From positions 47,519-111,518 of the forward strand of contig NZ_PVZB01000029.1 of NCBI RefSeq assembly GCF_003002025.1: a stretch of 64,000 nucleotides of DNA, read 5' to 3'. Source of the DNA: Paraburkholderia sp. BL25I1N1 (GTDB lineage: Bacteria; Pseudomonadota; Gammaproteobacteria; Burkholderiales; Burkholderiaceae). Each line of letters opens with the position of its first letter. Within the stretch, counting starts at the first letter, position 1. The notes under the pieces were generated by a model. It was not told the origin of the DNA. It worked only from the letters and a program-made list of their open reading frames with translations, and made no database searches. Below are positions 1-8,005 of the stretch, in pieces. The translations under genes and the position numbers were made by a program.

Positions 1-587
1 GCGAGATCCTCGGCGACTTGCATGAGCTTCTCATCTTCGACGACGCGATTCGCCAAACCGCACTCAAATGCCTCCTTGCCGGTCAACTTGCGGTTGAGGT
101 ACATGATCTCTTTTGCGCGGAATTCGCCGCAGTGACGCGCGAGAAGATGCACCATGCCGCCTTCGGGCAGCGTCGCTCGCATAAGAAATGCTGGGATGAA
201 CTGGGCTGTGTCCGACACAAGCAGCAAGTCGGCACAAAGCGCGTAGCTCCATGCGATGCCAACCGCCACGCCTCGTACCGCCGCGATCACCGGCTTGTTG
301 AGGTTATAGAGCCGCAATGCGATCTGCTGGTAGACGGCCGTCGACTGCCGCGCGTGCGACACGCTCATCTGCGGCGGCGCTGCGCCGCTGCCCTTGATAT
401 CGGCGCCCGCGCAAAATGCACGCCCTGCGCCCGTCAGGATCACCGCACGGATTGCCGGGTCCCGCTCGATACGATCGAGGTGTTTGATCAGCATGGTCAG
501 CATGTCCGGCGTCAACGCGTTGAGCTTCTCGGGCCGGTTCAGCGATAGGGTCGCAATCGCACCCTGTAGTGAAAGTTCGACATCCAT
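1..587 (-). CDS. Enoyl-CoA hydratase/isomerase family protein (C-terminus beyond window edge)
   Basis: Crotonase-fold protein, presumably acting on an acyl-CoA double bond in the cytoplasm. Reading the minus strand from ATG at 587 gives MDVELSLQGAIATLSLNRPE, then the crotonase oxyanion-hole block ILTGAGRAFCAGADIKG and the second block KPVIAAVRGVAVG. About 195 residues are visible and the frame runs off the left edge without a stop, so the C-terminal quarter is missing. A glutamate lies in the LPEGG motif where catalytic hydratases carry one. It sits 65 bp downstream of the next crotonase gene and is the last visible member of the operon that starts with the Rieske oxygenase. The exact substrate cannot be inferred. 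Confidence 0.9.
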   Translation of the reverse strand, partial: MDVELSLQGAIATLSLNRPEKLNALTPDMLTMLIKHLDRIERDPAIRAVILTGAGRAFCAGADIKGSGAAPPQMSVSHARQSTAVYQQIALRLYNLNKPVIAAVRGVAVGIAWSYALCADLLLVSDTAQFIPAFLMRATLPEGGMVHLLARHCGEFRAKEIMYLNRKLTGKEAFECGLANRVVEDEKLMQVAEDL

Positions 588-652
588 GGTTTAACGGTCT
601 TCAGTGGGTGAGTCGGACGGCTCCGAAGCTCCCCGCGTCACGCGCGGGAGCG

Positions 653-1546
653 TCATTCACCGCGTGCACGCAGTTTGATCATGCCGTTGCCGAACGGCTC
701 ATCGCGACGCTTAAGCGCATCCTTCAGACCAACGGCTTCCATGTCCGCCTTGAACTGCGCTCGGCGCGGTCCCTGACCCTGATGCGCGCGCGCATCGTTC
801 TCGACAGCGAGGCGCTGCAGCGTGCGCGCACCCGCGAGTTCAAGACCGAGGTTCACAATCCGCTTGTTGGCGGAAAGCAGGTCGGCGTCGACAAAAGACA
901 GCCGCCGCGCCAGTTCCGATACTTCAGCGTCGAGCTCTTCGATGGGCACAGCATCCATCACCAGACCGATTTTCGCGGCATCGCGGCCCGTCAGCGAGTC
1001 GCCCGACAGCAAAAGGCGCTTCGCCCACTGCGGCCCAACGTGATAGAACCACATGTGCGCCGGTGGCGAGCCGTTCGCGCGCGTCGCCGGAAAACCGATC
1101 CGCGCGTTGTCCGCCGCCAGCACCATATCGCAGGCCAACGCGAGGTCCGTGCCACCCGCGAGGCAGTTGCCGTGGACCTGAGCAATGATCGGCTTGTGAA
1201 TTTCGGCCATCAGGTTGACGGTTTCCGACTGCCGCTCCATCGACCAGCAATCGTCATCGAAGCTGCGTACCGTGCCGCGGTATTCGCCCGGATCGATCTG
1301 TTCAGCCGCACGGTCCGAATACGTCGTGACGAGGTCGTAGCCGGCGCAGAAATCTTTACCAGCTCCACTCAGTACAATCACATTGACCGACTTCAGATCG
1401 TCGGCTTCGAGCAGCGCCTCTTTCAGTTCACGCAGAAGAACACCGTTAATCGCATTCCGCTTGTCCGGGCGATTCAGCGTGATTCGAGCAACTCGTTCAG
1501 CAACATCGAACTGAACGCATTCTGTGCTTTTGAGCCATTTGCCCAT
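653..1546 (-). CDS. Enoyl-CoA hydratase/isomerase family protein, atypical active site
   Basis: A 297-residue crotonase-family protein, somewhat longer than the usual 255-265. The N-terminal core ARITLNRPDKRNAING and oxyanion block VLSGAGKDFCAGYDL are clear, as is IAQVHGNCLAGG in the second block. Where hydratases normally show a glutamate in a PExxLG-like motif, this protein reads FPATRANGSPPAHMW, with no glutamate. It may therefore be an isomerase, hydrolase or other crotonase-fold enzyme rather than a hydratase. It lies 41 bp downstream of the acyl-CoA ligase in the same minus-strand operon. Start ATG at 1546 is preceded by GAGAG about 8 nt upstream. Confidence 0.88.
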   Translation of the reverse strand: MGKWLKSTECVQFDVAERVARITLNRPDKRNAINGVLLRELKEALLEADDLKSVNVIVLSGAGKDFCAGYDLVTTYSDRAAEQIDPGEYRGTVRSFDDDCWSMERQSETVNLMAEIHKPIIAQVHGNCLAGGTDLALACDMVLAADNARIGFPATRANGSPPAHMWFYHVGPQWAKRLLLSGDSLTGRDAAKIGLVMDAVPIEELDAEVSELARRLSFVDADLLSANKRIVNLGLELAGARTLQRLAVENDARAHQGQGPRRAQFKADMEAVGLKDALKRRDEPFGNGMIKLRARGE

Positions 1547-1587
1547 GATTCACTCTCATTCGAAGAAGGTACTTGCGCGCCAACAGT

Positions 1588-3120
1588 TCAGCGGCTGAAA
1601 CGCTGGCGCAACACGACCTTGCTGATTTTTCCGGTAGGCAGACGCGGGAGTTCGTCGACGAACTCGATCGACTTCGGACATTTGTAGCTTGCGATCAGCT
1701 CGCGGCAAAACGCGATCAGTTCGGCCTCCTGCCTCGCTTCGCCCGCGCGCAACACGACAATCGCCTTCACGCATTCGCCCCATTTCTCGTGCGGCACACC
1801 GATCGCAGCTGCGTCGATCACCGCGGGATGCTGAAGCAACGCGTCTTCGACTTCGCGGCTGTAAATGTTTTCACCGCCCGAAATGATCATGTCCTTCTTA
1901 CGGTCGACCAGAAACACGTAGCCACAACTGTCCTGATAGCCCATGTCACCACTGCGATACCAGCCATCCCGCAGCGCTTCGACCGTTGCAACGCTGTTGT
2001 TCCAGTAACCGGTCAACTGGGTGGCCGAGCGCAGCCACACTTCGCCGGTCTGTCCCTGCGGAAGGTCCACCCCGTTATCGTCGACAATGCGCAATTCAAT
2101 GCCCGGACATGGATGACCCACCGACGCCAAACGCCGAATTTCATCAGACGTGCCATGCGGCCGAACTTCGTGCGCCGGCAGCCAACAGGCATTACTCTCA
2201 GTCATGCCGTACTGGACCGCGAACACGGGACCCAGCACTTCGATACCCCGTTGGAGCAGTGGTACAGGAACCGGCGCGGCCGCCGTGGTAATGTTCTCGA
2301 TACTCGACAGATCGTACGACGCCAGTTCGGGCACATCGAGCAAGGCCTGAAGCATGGCCGAGACGAGAAACGTGAACGTGATGCGCTCTGCCTGAATCGT
2401 CTCGAGCATCGCCTTCGGCTCGAAACCGCGGTGCAACACGGTCGTGCCGCCCATCCACGCGACCGCGTTCACATAACCGATACCGCCCACGTGAAATGCC
2501 GGCGTGGTCTGCAACACGCGTGAGTGTCCGGAGAATTCCGTCACGAGCGCACAACTCTCCGCGGTCGCGCACATCGCACGGTGGGTGCGAACCACTCCCT
2601 TTGGACGACCCGTCGTGCCGCTGGTGTAGATTAGATAAGCGTAGTCGTCGGGCTGTGACCGGATCGGCGGTCCATCCTGCGAGCCGGCTTCCATGACGGA
2701 CTCGAAAGATATCGCCCACGACGGTGCGTCGCCGATACAAATATATTGTTCGATGTCCGGCATTTGCGAGCGCAGACTGTCCACCAGCTCCGAATATTGC
2801 GCCTCGAAGACAAGGGCTTTCGGCGCCGCATCCTTCAGGATGTGCGAAATTTCCGTGGGCGCAAGCCGGAAGTTGATCGTGGCGAGCAGAAAGCCGGCCC
2901 ATTCGCATGCCCGGTAAGTCTCGTAGTATTCCGCGCAATTCATCGCCAGCACCGCGACCCGGTCCTGACGCCGAAGCCCCCGCTGGTAAAGCGCAGCCGA
3001 GAATCGGCGGGCTCGCTCTGCCATCTCGCCATGAGTCACGCGCCGGCTACCGAAAACCAGCGCTTCCCTGTCCGCGTAGAAACGGGCATTGCGCTCGATC
3101 ATCTCCCCAATCGTTTTCAT
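1588..3120 (-). CDS. AMP-dependent acyl-CoA synthetase/ligase
   Basis: ANL-superfamily ligase of 510 residues, expected to activate a carboxylic acid to its CoA thioester through an acyl-AMP. The P-loop motif YLIYTSGTTGRPKG lies at residues 162-175. It is followed by VQYGMTES (A5), WYRSGDMGY (A7) and the C-terminal PTGKISKVVLR with the catalytic A10 lysine. Length and motif order match medium-chain or aryl acid CoA ligases. It follows the 2-oxoacid dehydrogenase genes in the operon and precedes two crotonases, so it likely primes a pathway intermediate for beta-oxidation. The start has AGGA about 7 nt upstream. Substrate is not predictable from motifs. Confidence 0.93.
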   Translation of the reverse strand: MKTIGEMIERNARFYADREALVFGSRRVTHGEMAERARRFSAALYQRGLRRQDRVAVLAMNCAEYYETYRACEWAGFLLATINFRLAPTEISHILKDAAPKALVFEAQYSELVDSLRSQMPDIEQYICIGDAPSWAISFESVMEAGSQDGPPIRSQPDDYAYLIYTSGTTGRPKGVVRTHRAMCATAESCALVTEFSGHSRVLQTTPAFHVGGIGYVNAVAWMGGTTVLHRGFEPKAMLETIQAERITFTFLVSAMLQALLDVPELASYDLSSIENITTAAAPVPVPLLQRGIEVLGPVFAVQYGMTESNACWLPAHEVRPHGTSDEIRRLASVGHPCPGIELRIVDDNGVDLPQGQTGEVWLRSATQLTGYWNNSVATVEALRDGWYRSGDMGYQDSCGYVFLVDRKKDMIISGGENIYSREVEDALLQHPAVIDAAAIGVPHEKWGECVKAIVVLRAGEARQEAELIAFCRELIASYKCPKSIEFVDELPRLPTGKISKVVLRQRFSR

Positions 3121-3155
3121 CTCGATCCTGTCTTCGTATGTTGAACGCTCGAATG

Positions 3156-3971
3156 TCAGGCCGCAAGCGCGTGCGGATCTGCAAGCATCGCAGCTATGAA
3201 CGCCGTGAAGCGAGCTGCGTCCGCGCCGTTGATCACGCGATGATCGTAGCTCAGTGAAAGCGGCAACATCTTCCGCCAGTCGACACCGCCGTCGTCGGAG
3301 GGCTGGGGCGTCAGCCGGGTTTTCGTCACCCCGAGAATGGCAACTTCAGGCGCGTTGATGATCGGCGTGAAGCCGGTGCCGCCAAACCCTCCCAGTGAGC
3401 TGATCGAGAAACAGCCGCCCGACATTTCCGCCATCGAAAGGCCTTTCTCACGCGCCTTGAGCGACACCGCCGTTAGCTCAGCCGCCAGTTCCAGAACGCT
3501 CTTTTTTTCACAGTCGCGCAAGACCGGCACCAGAAGACCAAAACGCGTGTCCACCGCGACCCCAATGTGAAAATACTTTTTCAGCACAAGGTTTTTGCCG
3601 TCACCGTCCAGCGAAGCGTTGAATTGCGGGAACTCCTGCAACGCACGGATCGCTGCCTTGATGAGAAACACCAGCGGTGTCAGCTTTATTGCGGGTCCAC
3701 CATCGTTATACGCCTTGCGGAAGATCTCAAGCGTCGTAATATCGGCGTCGTCCTGATGTGTGACGTGCGGAATCGTCAGCCAGTTGCGCGACAGGAACGC
3801 GCCCGTCAGCTTCTGTATCCGTGAGACTGGCTTGACCTCGACTTCGCCAAACTCGGTGAAGTCGACCTGCGGCCACGGGGGGAGATTCGCGCCGATACCG
3901 GTCGGCGCCGAACCATTGACAACTGCGGGCGCAGCCACGGGTGGTGCGGCGGAAACGGATTCGACGCTCAT
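3156..3971 (-). CDS. 2-oxoacid dehydrogenase E2 catalytic core without lipoyl or binding domain
   Basis: Dihydrolipoamide acyltransferase core domain only, 271 residues. The block WPQVDFTEFGEVEV...SRIQKLTGAFLSRNW starts near residue 33 and resembles the E2p core. The active-site motif is SYDHRVINGADAARF with His244. The usual aspartate two residues before the last glycine is Asn248, as also occurs in some E2p proteins. No lipoyl domain or peripheral-subunit-binding domain precedes the core; the first 30 residues are Ala/Pro-rich linker. The lipoyl domain is a separate gene 51 bp upstream. ATG at 3971 with GAGG 8 nt upstream is preferred over a TTG at 3998. No E3 gene is present in the window. 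Confidence 0.9.
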   Translation of the reverse strand: MSVESVSAAPPVAAPAVVNGSAPTGIGANLPPWPQVDFTEFGEVEVKPVSRIQKLTGAFLSRNWLTIPHVTHQDDADITTLEIFRKAYNDGGPAIKLTPLVFLIKAAIRALQEFPQFNASLDGDGKNLVLKKYFHIGVAVDTRFGLLVPVLRDCEKKSVLELAAELTAVSLKAREKGLSMAEMSGGCFSISSLGGFGGTGFTPIINAPEVAILGVTKTRLTPQPSDDGGVDWRKMLPLSLSYDHRVINGADAARFTAFIAAMLADPHALAA

Positions 3972-4022
3972 GTCGGATGCCTCGCTAGACTGGTTCAATC
4001 AACATAAAAGACAACCGACGAA

Positions 4023-4253
4023 TCAGACGATCTCCGCCAGTACCGTACCGACCGGATACACCTCGCCGATCTGCGCAACGATCCGGAGCGTCCCCGAGGC
4101 CGGCGACTCCACTTCCTGCACTGACTTGTCGCTTTCCAGCGCATAGAGCGCCTGCCCCTCAGTGACGCTCGCGCCGTCTTCCAACAGCCATTCAGTCAGC
4201 GTGCCTTCGTTCATCGAAAAGCCCAGTTTCGGAAGCAAAACCTGTGTGGACAT
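4023..4253 (-). CDS. Stand-alone lipoyl-domain carrier protein
   Basis: A 76-residue protein that is essentially one biotinyl/lipoyl domain. It shows LLPKLGFSMNEGTLTEWLLE at residues 6-25 and the lipoylation hairpin ALESDKSVQEVESP with the predicted lipoyl-lysine K43. It would carry acyl groups between E1 and the separately encoded E2 core immediately downstream. GcvH is ruled out because length and motifs differ. The gene lies 11 bp after E1 beta and 51 bp before the E2 core, so all four components are probably co-translated. Splitting the swinging arm away from the acyltransferase is unusual for E2 proteins. Confidence 0.92.
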   Translation of the reverse strand: MSTQVLLPKLGFSMNEGTLTEWLLEDGASVTEGQALYALESDKSVQEVESPASGTLRIVAQIGEVYPVGTVLAEIV

Positions 4254-4264
4254 AAGTGCTCTCT

Positions 4265-5296
4265 TTAAGATTGGGAAAACCGGGATGGAGACTTCGAACC
4301 GGTGTCATCGAGTGTCGCGCGGATTGCTGCTTCGATCTCCGCGGCCCCCGGCACGAAGGCATCTTCCAACGGCTTGGAAAATGGGACCGGGCAAAACTGC
4401 GAGCCGACCCGCTGCACAGGCGCCTTCAGTTCACGAAACAGCGATTCATAGATACGCGACGCGATTTCCGCGCCCACTCCAAATGGCTTGACCGCCTCGT
4501 GCACAACTACGGCGCGGCCAGTTTTAGCTACCGAGGTCAGGATAGTTTCCATGTCGAGGGGCGAAATCGTCCGCAAATCGATCACCTCACACGAAATACC
4601 TGCTGCACCAAGCTGTTCGGCCACAGCCATCACGTCGTGCACCCTGCGGCTATAGGTGATGACGGTCACATCCGTGCCACTGCGGACCACATTGGCTTTG
4701 CCGAGCGGAATTCGCACGCCGCGCTCGGGCGCCTTGCCCGGATTCCAATAGGTCGGCATGTTCTCGATGAAGAGACACGGATCGTCGTCTTCGATGCACG
4801 AAAGCATCAGGCCGTAAGCGTCGGCGGGTGTGGACGGCGCCACTACCTTGATGCCCGCAACGTGCGCGAACCACGCTTCCAGATAGTCGGCGTGCTGGCC
4901 GCCCGTGCCGAACCCTGCACCCGTCATCGTGCGGATCACGAGCGGCACATGTGTCTGGCCGCCCGACATGAAGCGCAACTTGGCAGCGTGATTGACGATC
5001 ATGTCCATCGCCACCGTCGTAAAGTTCATCAGCATGATTTCGGCGACCGGACGCATTCCGACGATCGACGCACCAATCGCCGCGCCGATGATGGCCTGCT
5101 CCGAAATGGGCGTCGATCGGACGCGCGAAGTGCCGTACTTCGTCGACAGACCTTTGGTCACGCCGACAATACCGCCTTCCTGCCCGTCGGCCACGTCTTC
5201 GCCGAGCACGATCACATTGGCGTCAGCGGCCATCGCGTCGTCAAGCGCAAGATTGACGGCCTGGATCGTATTGATGTCAGTCTGCGCCTGGTTCAT
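4265..5296 (-). CDS. 2-oxoacid/acetoin dehydrogenase E1 component, beta subunit
   Basis: Transketolase-like pyrimidine-binding subunit of 343 residues, the beta half of a heterotetrameric thiamine-diphosphate E1. It shows NLALDDAMAADANVIVLGEDVADGQEGGIVGVTKGL at the N-terminus, the EQAIIGAAIGASIVGMRPVAEI block, and the C-terminal transketolase domain VIDLRTISPLDMETI. The start overlaps the E1 alpha stop by an ATGA, indicating translational coupling. Homology style is AcoB/PdhB/BkdA2; whether the substrate is pyruvate, acetoin, a branched 2-oxoacid or a pathway-specific 2-oxoacid cannot be decided from sequence. Confidence 0.93.
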   Translation of the reverse strand: MNQAQTDINTIQAVNLALDDAMAADANVIVLGEDVADGQEGGIVGVTKGLSTKYGTSRVRSTPISEQAIIGAAIGASIVGMRPVAEIMLMNFTTVAMDMIVNHAAKLRFMSGGQTHVPLVIRTMTGAGFGTGGQHADYLEAWFAHVAGIKVVAPSTPADAYGLMLSCIEDDDPCLFIENMPTYWNPGKAPERGVRIPLGKANVVRSGTDVTVITYSRRVHDVMAVAEQLGAAGISCEVIDLRTISPLDMETILTSVAKTGRAVVVHEAVKPFGVGAEIASRIYESLFRELKAPVQRVGSQFCPVPFSKPLEDAFVPGAAEIEAAIRATLDDTGSKSPSRFSQS

Positions 5297-6279
5297 GCCA
5301 GCACCTCGTCTTTAAAGATATCGCGCCGCAGTTCGGCGACGTCCGGATAGTCGCTCGACAGCGCGAACTCGACAGCCGCGTCGATTTCCGCGTTGTGGTT
5401 CGCTTCCATCTCCGTCAGTTGGGCCTCGGTCGCATGCTTCGCGGCGATCAGCCATGCCCGGAAGAGCGGCACCGGATCTTTTGCCACCCACGCCGCCTTT
5501 TCGTTCTGGTCCATATAGGCATCCGGGTCGCCAAATACGTGGCCGTGAAAGCGGAATGTATTGGCTTCGATCAACGTCGGACCACCGCCTTCACGGGCTC
5601 TGTCGATCGCCTCGCGCGCCGCGCGATGCATCGCGATCGGATCGTTACCGTCGACGGTGATGCCCGGCATCTGATACGCCACGGCGCGCTGCGCGATGTT
5701 CGGCACCGAGGTGCCGTACGCATATTTCGTGTGTTCCGCATAGCCGTTGTTCTGGCACACGAAAACAACTGGCAGTTTCCAGACCGACGCCATATTCAGC
5801 GATTCGTGGAAAGCGCCGATGTTGGTGGCGCCGTCGCCAAAATAGGCGACTGCCACGCGTCGTTCGCCACGAATCTGCGCAGCCAGCGCGAGACCATTCG
5901 CAATAGGCATCGAGCTGCCGACAATGCCTGTGGTCACCATCACGCCGGAAGCCGGATGGGTAACGTGCATCGGCCCACCCTTGCCTTTGCAGGTGCCAGT
6001 GACGCGGCCACCCAGTTCCGCCCACAGCTCCTTGAGCGGCACGCCCTTGGCGATCATGTCATGCACGCCGCGATAGATCGTGCAGATGTAGTCCTCGTCG
6101 GTGAGACACACCGACACCGCCGATGGAATCGCCTCCTGCCCGCGCGGCGAGTAATACGGCATGACGAGCTTGCCGGATTTGATAACTGCGCGAAACCGCT
6201 CGTCGTTCTGCTTGATTAGCGTCATGCGCCGATAGATATCGACCAGTGCTTCACTGCTGGGCGGCTGATGGACTTTCAT
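5293..6279 (-). CDS. 2-oxoacid/acetoin dehydrogenase E1 component, alpha subunit
   Basis: Thiamine-diphosphate-binding E1 alpha of 328 residues. The ThDP motif GDGATNIGAFHESLNMA begins near residue 148 and closes with the NN pair at 177-178. Other E1 alpha landmarks are YYSPRGQEA, IYRGVHD and FRFHGHVFGDPDAY. ATG at 6279 is chosen because AAGGAG lies 8 nt upstream; an in-frame upstream extension to 6390 would overlap the flavoprotein gene and is rejected. The 4-bp overlap with E1 beta and the 17-bp gap from the KstD-like gene show a tight operon. The product would decarboxylate a 2-oxoacid and acylate the lipoyl protein. Confidence 0.94.
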   Translation of the reverse strand: MKVHQPPSSEALVDIYRRMTLIKQNDERFRAVIKSGKLVMPYYSPRGQEAIPSAVSVCLTDEDYICTIYRGVHDMIAKGVPLKELWAELGGRVTGTCKGKGGPMHVTHPASGVMVTTGIVGSSMPIANGLALAAQIRGERRVAVAYFGDGATNIGAFHESLNMASVWKLPVVFVCQNNGYAEHTKYAYGTSVPNIAQRAVAYQMPGITVDGNDPIAMHRAAREAIDRAREGGGPTLIEANTFRFHGHVFGDPDAYMDQNEKAAWVAKDPVPLFRAWLIAAKHATEAQLTEMEANHNAEIDAAVEFALSSDYPDVAELRRDIFKDEVLA

Positions 6280-6296
6280 GCGAAGGTCTCCTTCGA

Positions 6297-8003
6297 TCAC
6301 CAGATCGTTTGTGCGCCGCTGGCGTGCAGCGCGGCGATGTAGCCGAAAACGAACGACGCGCCGATACTGCTGCCCGCGCCAGGATAACAACGGCCAACGA
6401 CGGACGCAGTGCAGTTGCCCGTCGCATAGAGCCCGGGAATCAGCGAACCGTCTTCCTTGAGCACGCGAGCGTATTCATCGGTGACAAGCCCGCCTGCCGT
6501 ACCAACATCACCCGGATACATACGCACTGCGTAAAAGGGCGCCTGCTCGATGGGTCCGAGGTTGGGATTCGGCTTGATCGTAGGGTCGCCGTGGCACCGA
6601 TCGAAAGCACGTGAACCGCGCCCGTAGTCGCTGTCCACGCCCGATTTGCAAAAGCCGTTGAAGCGCGTCACGGTGTCCTGCAAGCCGGCGGTGTCGATAC
6701 CACACTTCTGCGCCAGCTCGCTAATCGAGTCAGCCTTGATCATGTAGCCACTGTCCAGCCATTGCTGCGGGATCTGGCCTTGCATTGCCGTGCCCCAGGG
6801 GTAGTACTTGCGCTGCCGGCTGTCCATCACCACCCAGCTCGGTACAGCCTTACCGGTCTCCTTCTGACGCTGGTACATGCGTTGCCCGATCTCCATATAG
6901 GCACCGGCTTCGTCGCAAAAACGGCGGCCATCCTGGTCGACCATGATGGAGAACGGCAGCGACAGATCGAGGTGGTGCATGAACGGCAGGGGCGAGCCGT
7001 CGGGGGCGCGCGCGCCTTCGGGCAGCGTTTCGTTGGGCCCAAGCGATGTCACGACCCACCAGGCCTCTTCCATGCAATCCACCGCACCGCCAATCGCGAC
7101 AGCGGCTTCGAGAACCTCGCCGGTGTCGCCCGGATTGGCGTTTGTCCACGCGCTCGATGACGGCTGCGGCTGATACTTACGGCGCATTTCAGCGTTGTGT
7201 GAAAACCCGCCAGTGTTCAACAGCACGCCTTCGCGAGCATGCACACGCATTTCACGTCCGCCGCGCATTGCAATCACACCGGCCACCCGCCCATTCTCTA
7301 CGATGAGATCGCGCACGGGCGTTTCGGTCCAGATAGGAATGTTTTCACGCAGCGCTATTTGCAGCATGCGGCCCTGGATCGCCGCGCCGTTCGAAACCAG
7401 CTCTTTGCCCGTCAGCTTCTGATACAGCATGCGGCCCGCGAGCTGCATCGCTTTGCGCTTGCCACCCCATGTGCGCTTGAGCAGGAAAAGCTCTGGAAAC
7501 TCGTTCGAATTGGCGGGAATCGACACGCCTTTGTACCGTGAAAGCTTCGGCGCCCATTCACCCAGTTCCTTAACGTCGAACAACTTTGCGAGCAGTGAGC
7601 GGCCACGAGGCTCGCCACCAGGCAATGTGTCGTAATAGTCGGACCATCCGTCCGCATAGACGAACTGCATGCCTTGCTGTTCGAGGAATTCAGCCATCTT
7701 CGGGCCCGTGCGCAAATAGGCTTCCCGACGCGCCGGCGATGTTCCGGGCCCTTGATAGGTGACTGCCGCATCGAAGTATTGCCGCGCGCGCTCATACGAG
7801 TCACGCACGCCGTGACGCCGCATCACATGATTGTTCGGCAACCACCAGACACCGCCGGAATACCCCGTCGAGCCACCTACCTTTGACTGCTTTTCAATGA
7901 TTAGCGCCTCTTTGCCCGCTGTCTTGCACGCGAGCGCGGCGCACATCGAACCGCCGCCGCTGCCGACAACGACGAAGTCATAGGTTGCATCCCAGTCACT
8001 CAT
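6297..8003 (-). CDS. FAD-binding dehydrogenase, 3-ketosteroid delta1-dehydrogenase-like
   Basis: Flavoprotein of 568 residues in the KstD/fumarate reductase flavoprotein family. The Rossmann motif DFVVVGSGGGSMCAALA lies at residues 9-25, followed by GGSTGYSGGVWWLP, typical of the KstD branch. The C-terminal FAD block GLYATGNCTAS...RCYPGAGSSIGASFVFGY keeps the tyrosine corresponding to the catalytic C-terminal Tyr region of KstD enzymes. It would introduce a ring double bond alpha,beta to a ketone. ATG at 8003 is chosen with AGGGGAA upstream; a longer frame to 8150 lies inside the Rieske gene. The substrate need not be a steroid: the family also acts on other cyclic ketones. Confidence 0.88.
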   Translation of the reverse strand: MSDWDATYDFVVVGSGGGSMCAALACKTAGKEALIIEKQSKVGGSTGYSGGVWWLPNNHVMRRHGVRDSYERARQYFDAAVTYQGPGTSPARREAYLRTGPKMAEFLEQQGMQFVYADGWSDYYDTLPGGEPRGRSLLAKLFDVKELGEWAPKLSRYKGVSIPANSNEFPELFLLKRTWGGKRKAMQLAGRMLYQKLTGKELVSNGAAIQGRMLQIALRENIPIWTETPVRDLIVENGRVAGVIAMRGGREMRVHAREGVLLNTGGFSHNAEMRRKYQPQPSSSAWTNANPGDTGEVLEAAVAIGGAVDCMEEAWWVVTSLGPNETLPEGARAPDGSPLPFMHHLDLSLPFSIMVDQDGRRFCDEAGAYMEIGQRMYQRQKETGKAVPSWVVMDSRQRKYYPWGTAMQGQIPQQWLDSGYMIKADSISELAQKCGIDTAGLQDTVTRFNGFCKSGVDSDYGRGSRAFDRCHGDPTIKPNPNLGPIEQAPFYAVRMYPGDVGTAGGLVTDEYARVLKEDGSLIPGLYATGNCTASVVGRCYPGAGSSIGASFVFGYIAALHASGAQTIW

Positions 8004-8005
8004 GC

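Noticed and set aside
569..2523. Long plus-strand ORFs opposite the crotonase and CoA ligase
   Set aside because: Antisense shadows caused by high GC; sequences are Arg/His-rich with no domains or ribosome sites.
5293..6390. Longer E1 alpha frame starting at 6390
   Set aside because: It overlaps the KstD-like gene, adds a non-conserved Arg-rich leader, and the ATG at 6279 has a good AAGGAG site.
6297..8003. Firm annotation as a true 3-ketosteroid dehydrogenase
   Set aside because: Family features are present, but the downstream steroid ring-degradation genes are missing in the window; only KstD-like is justified.
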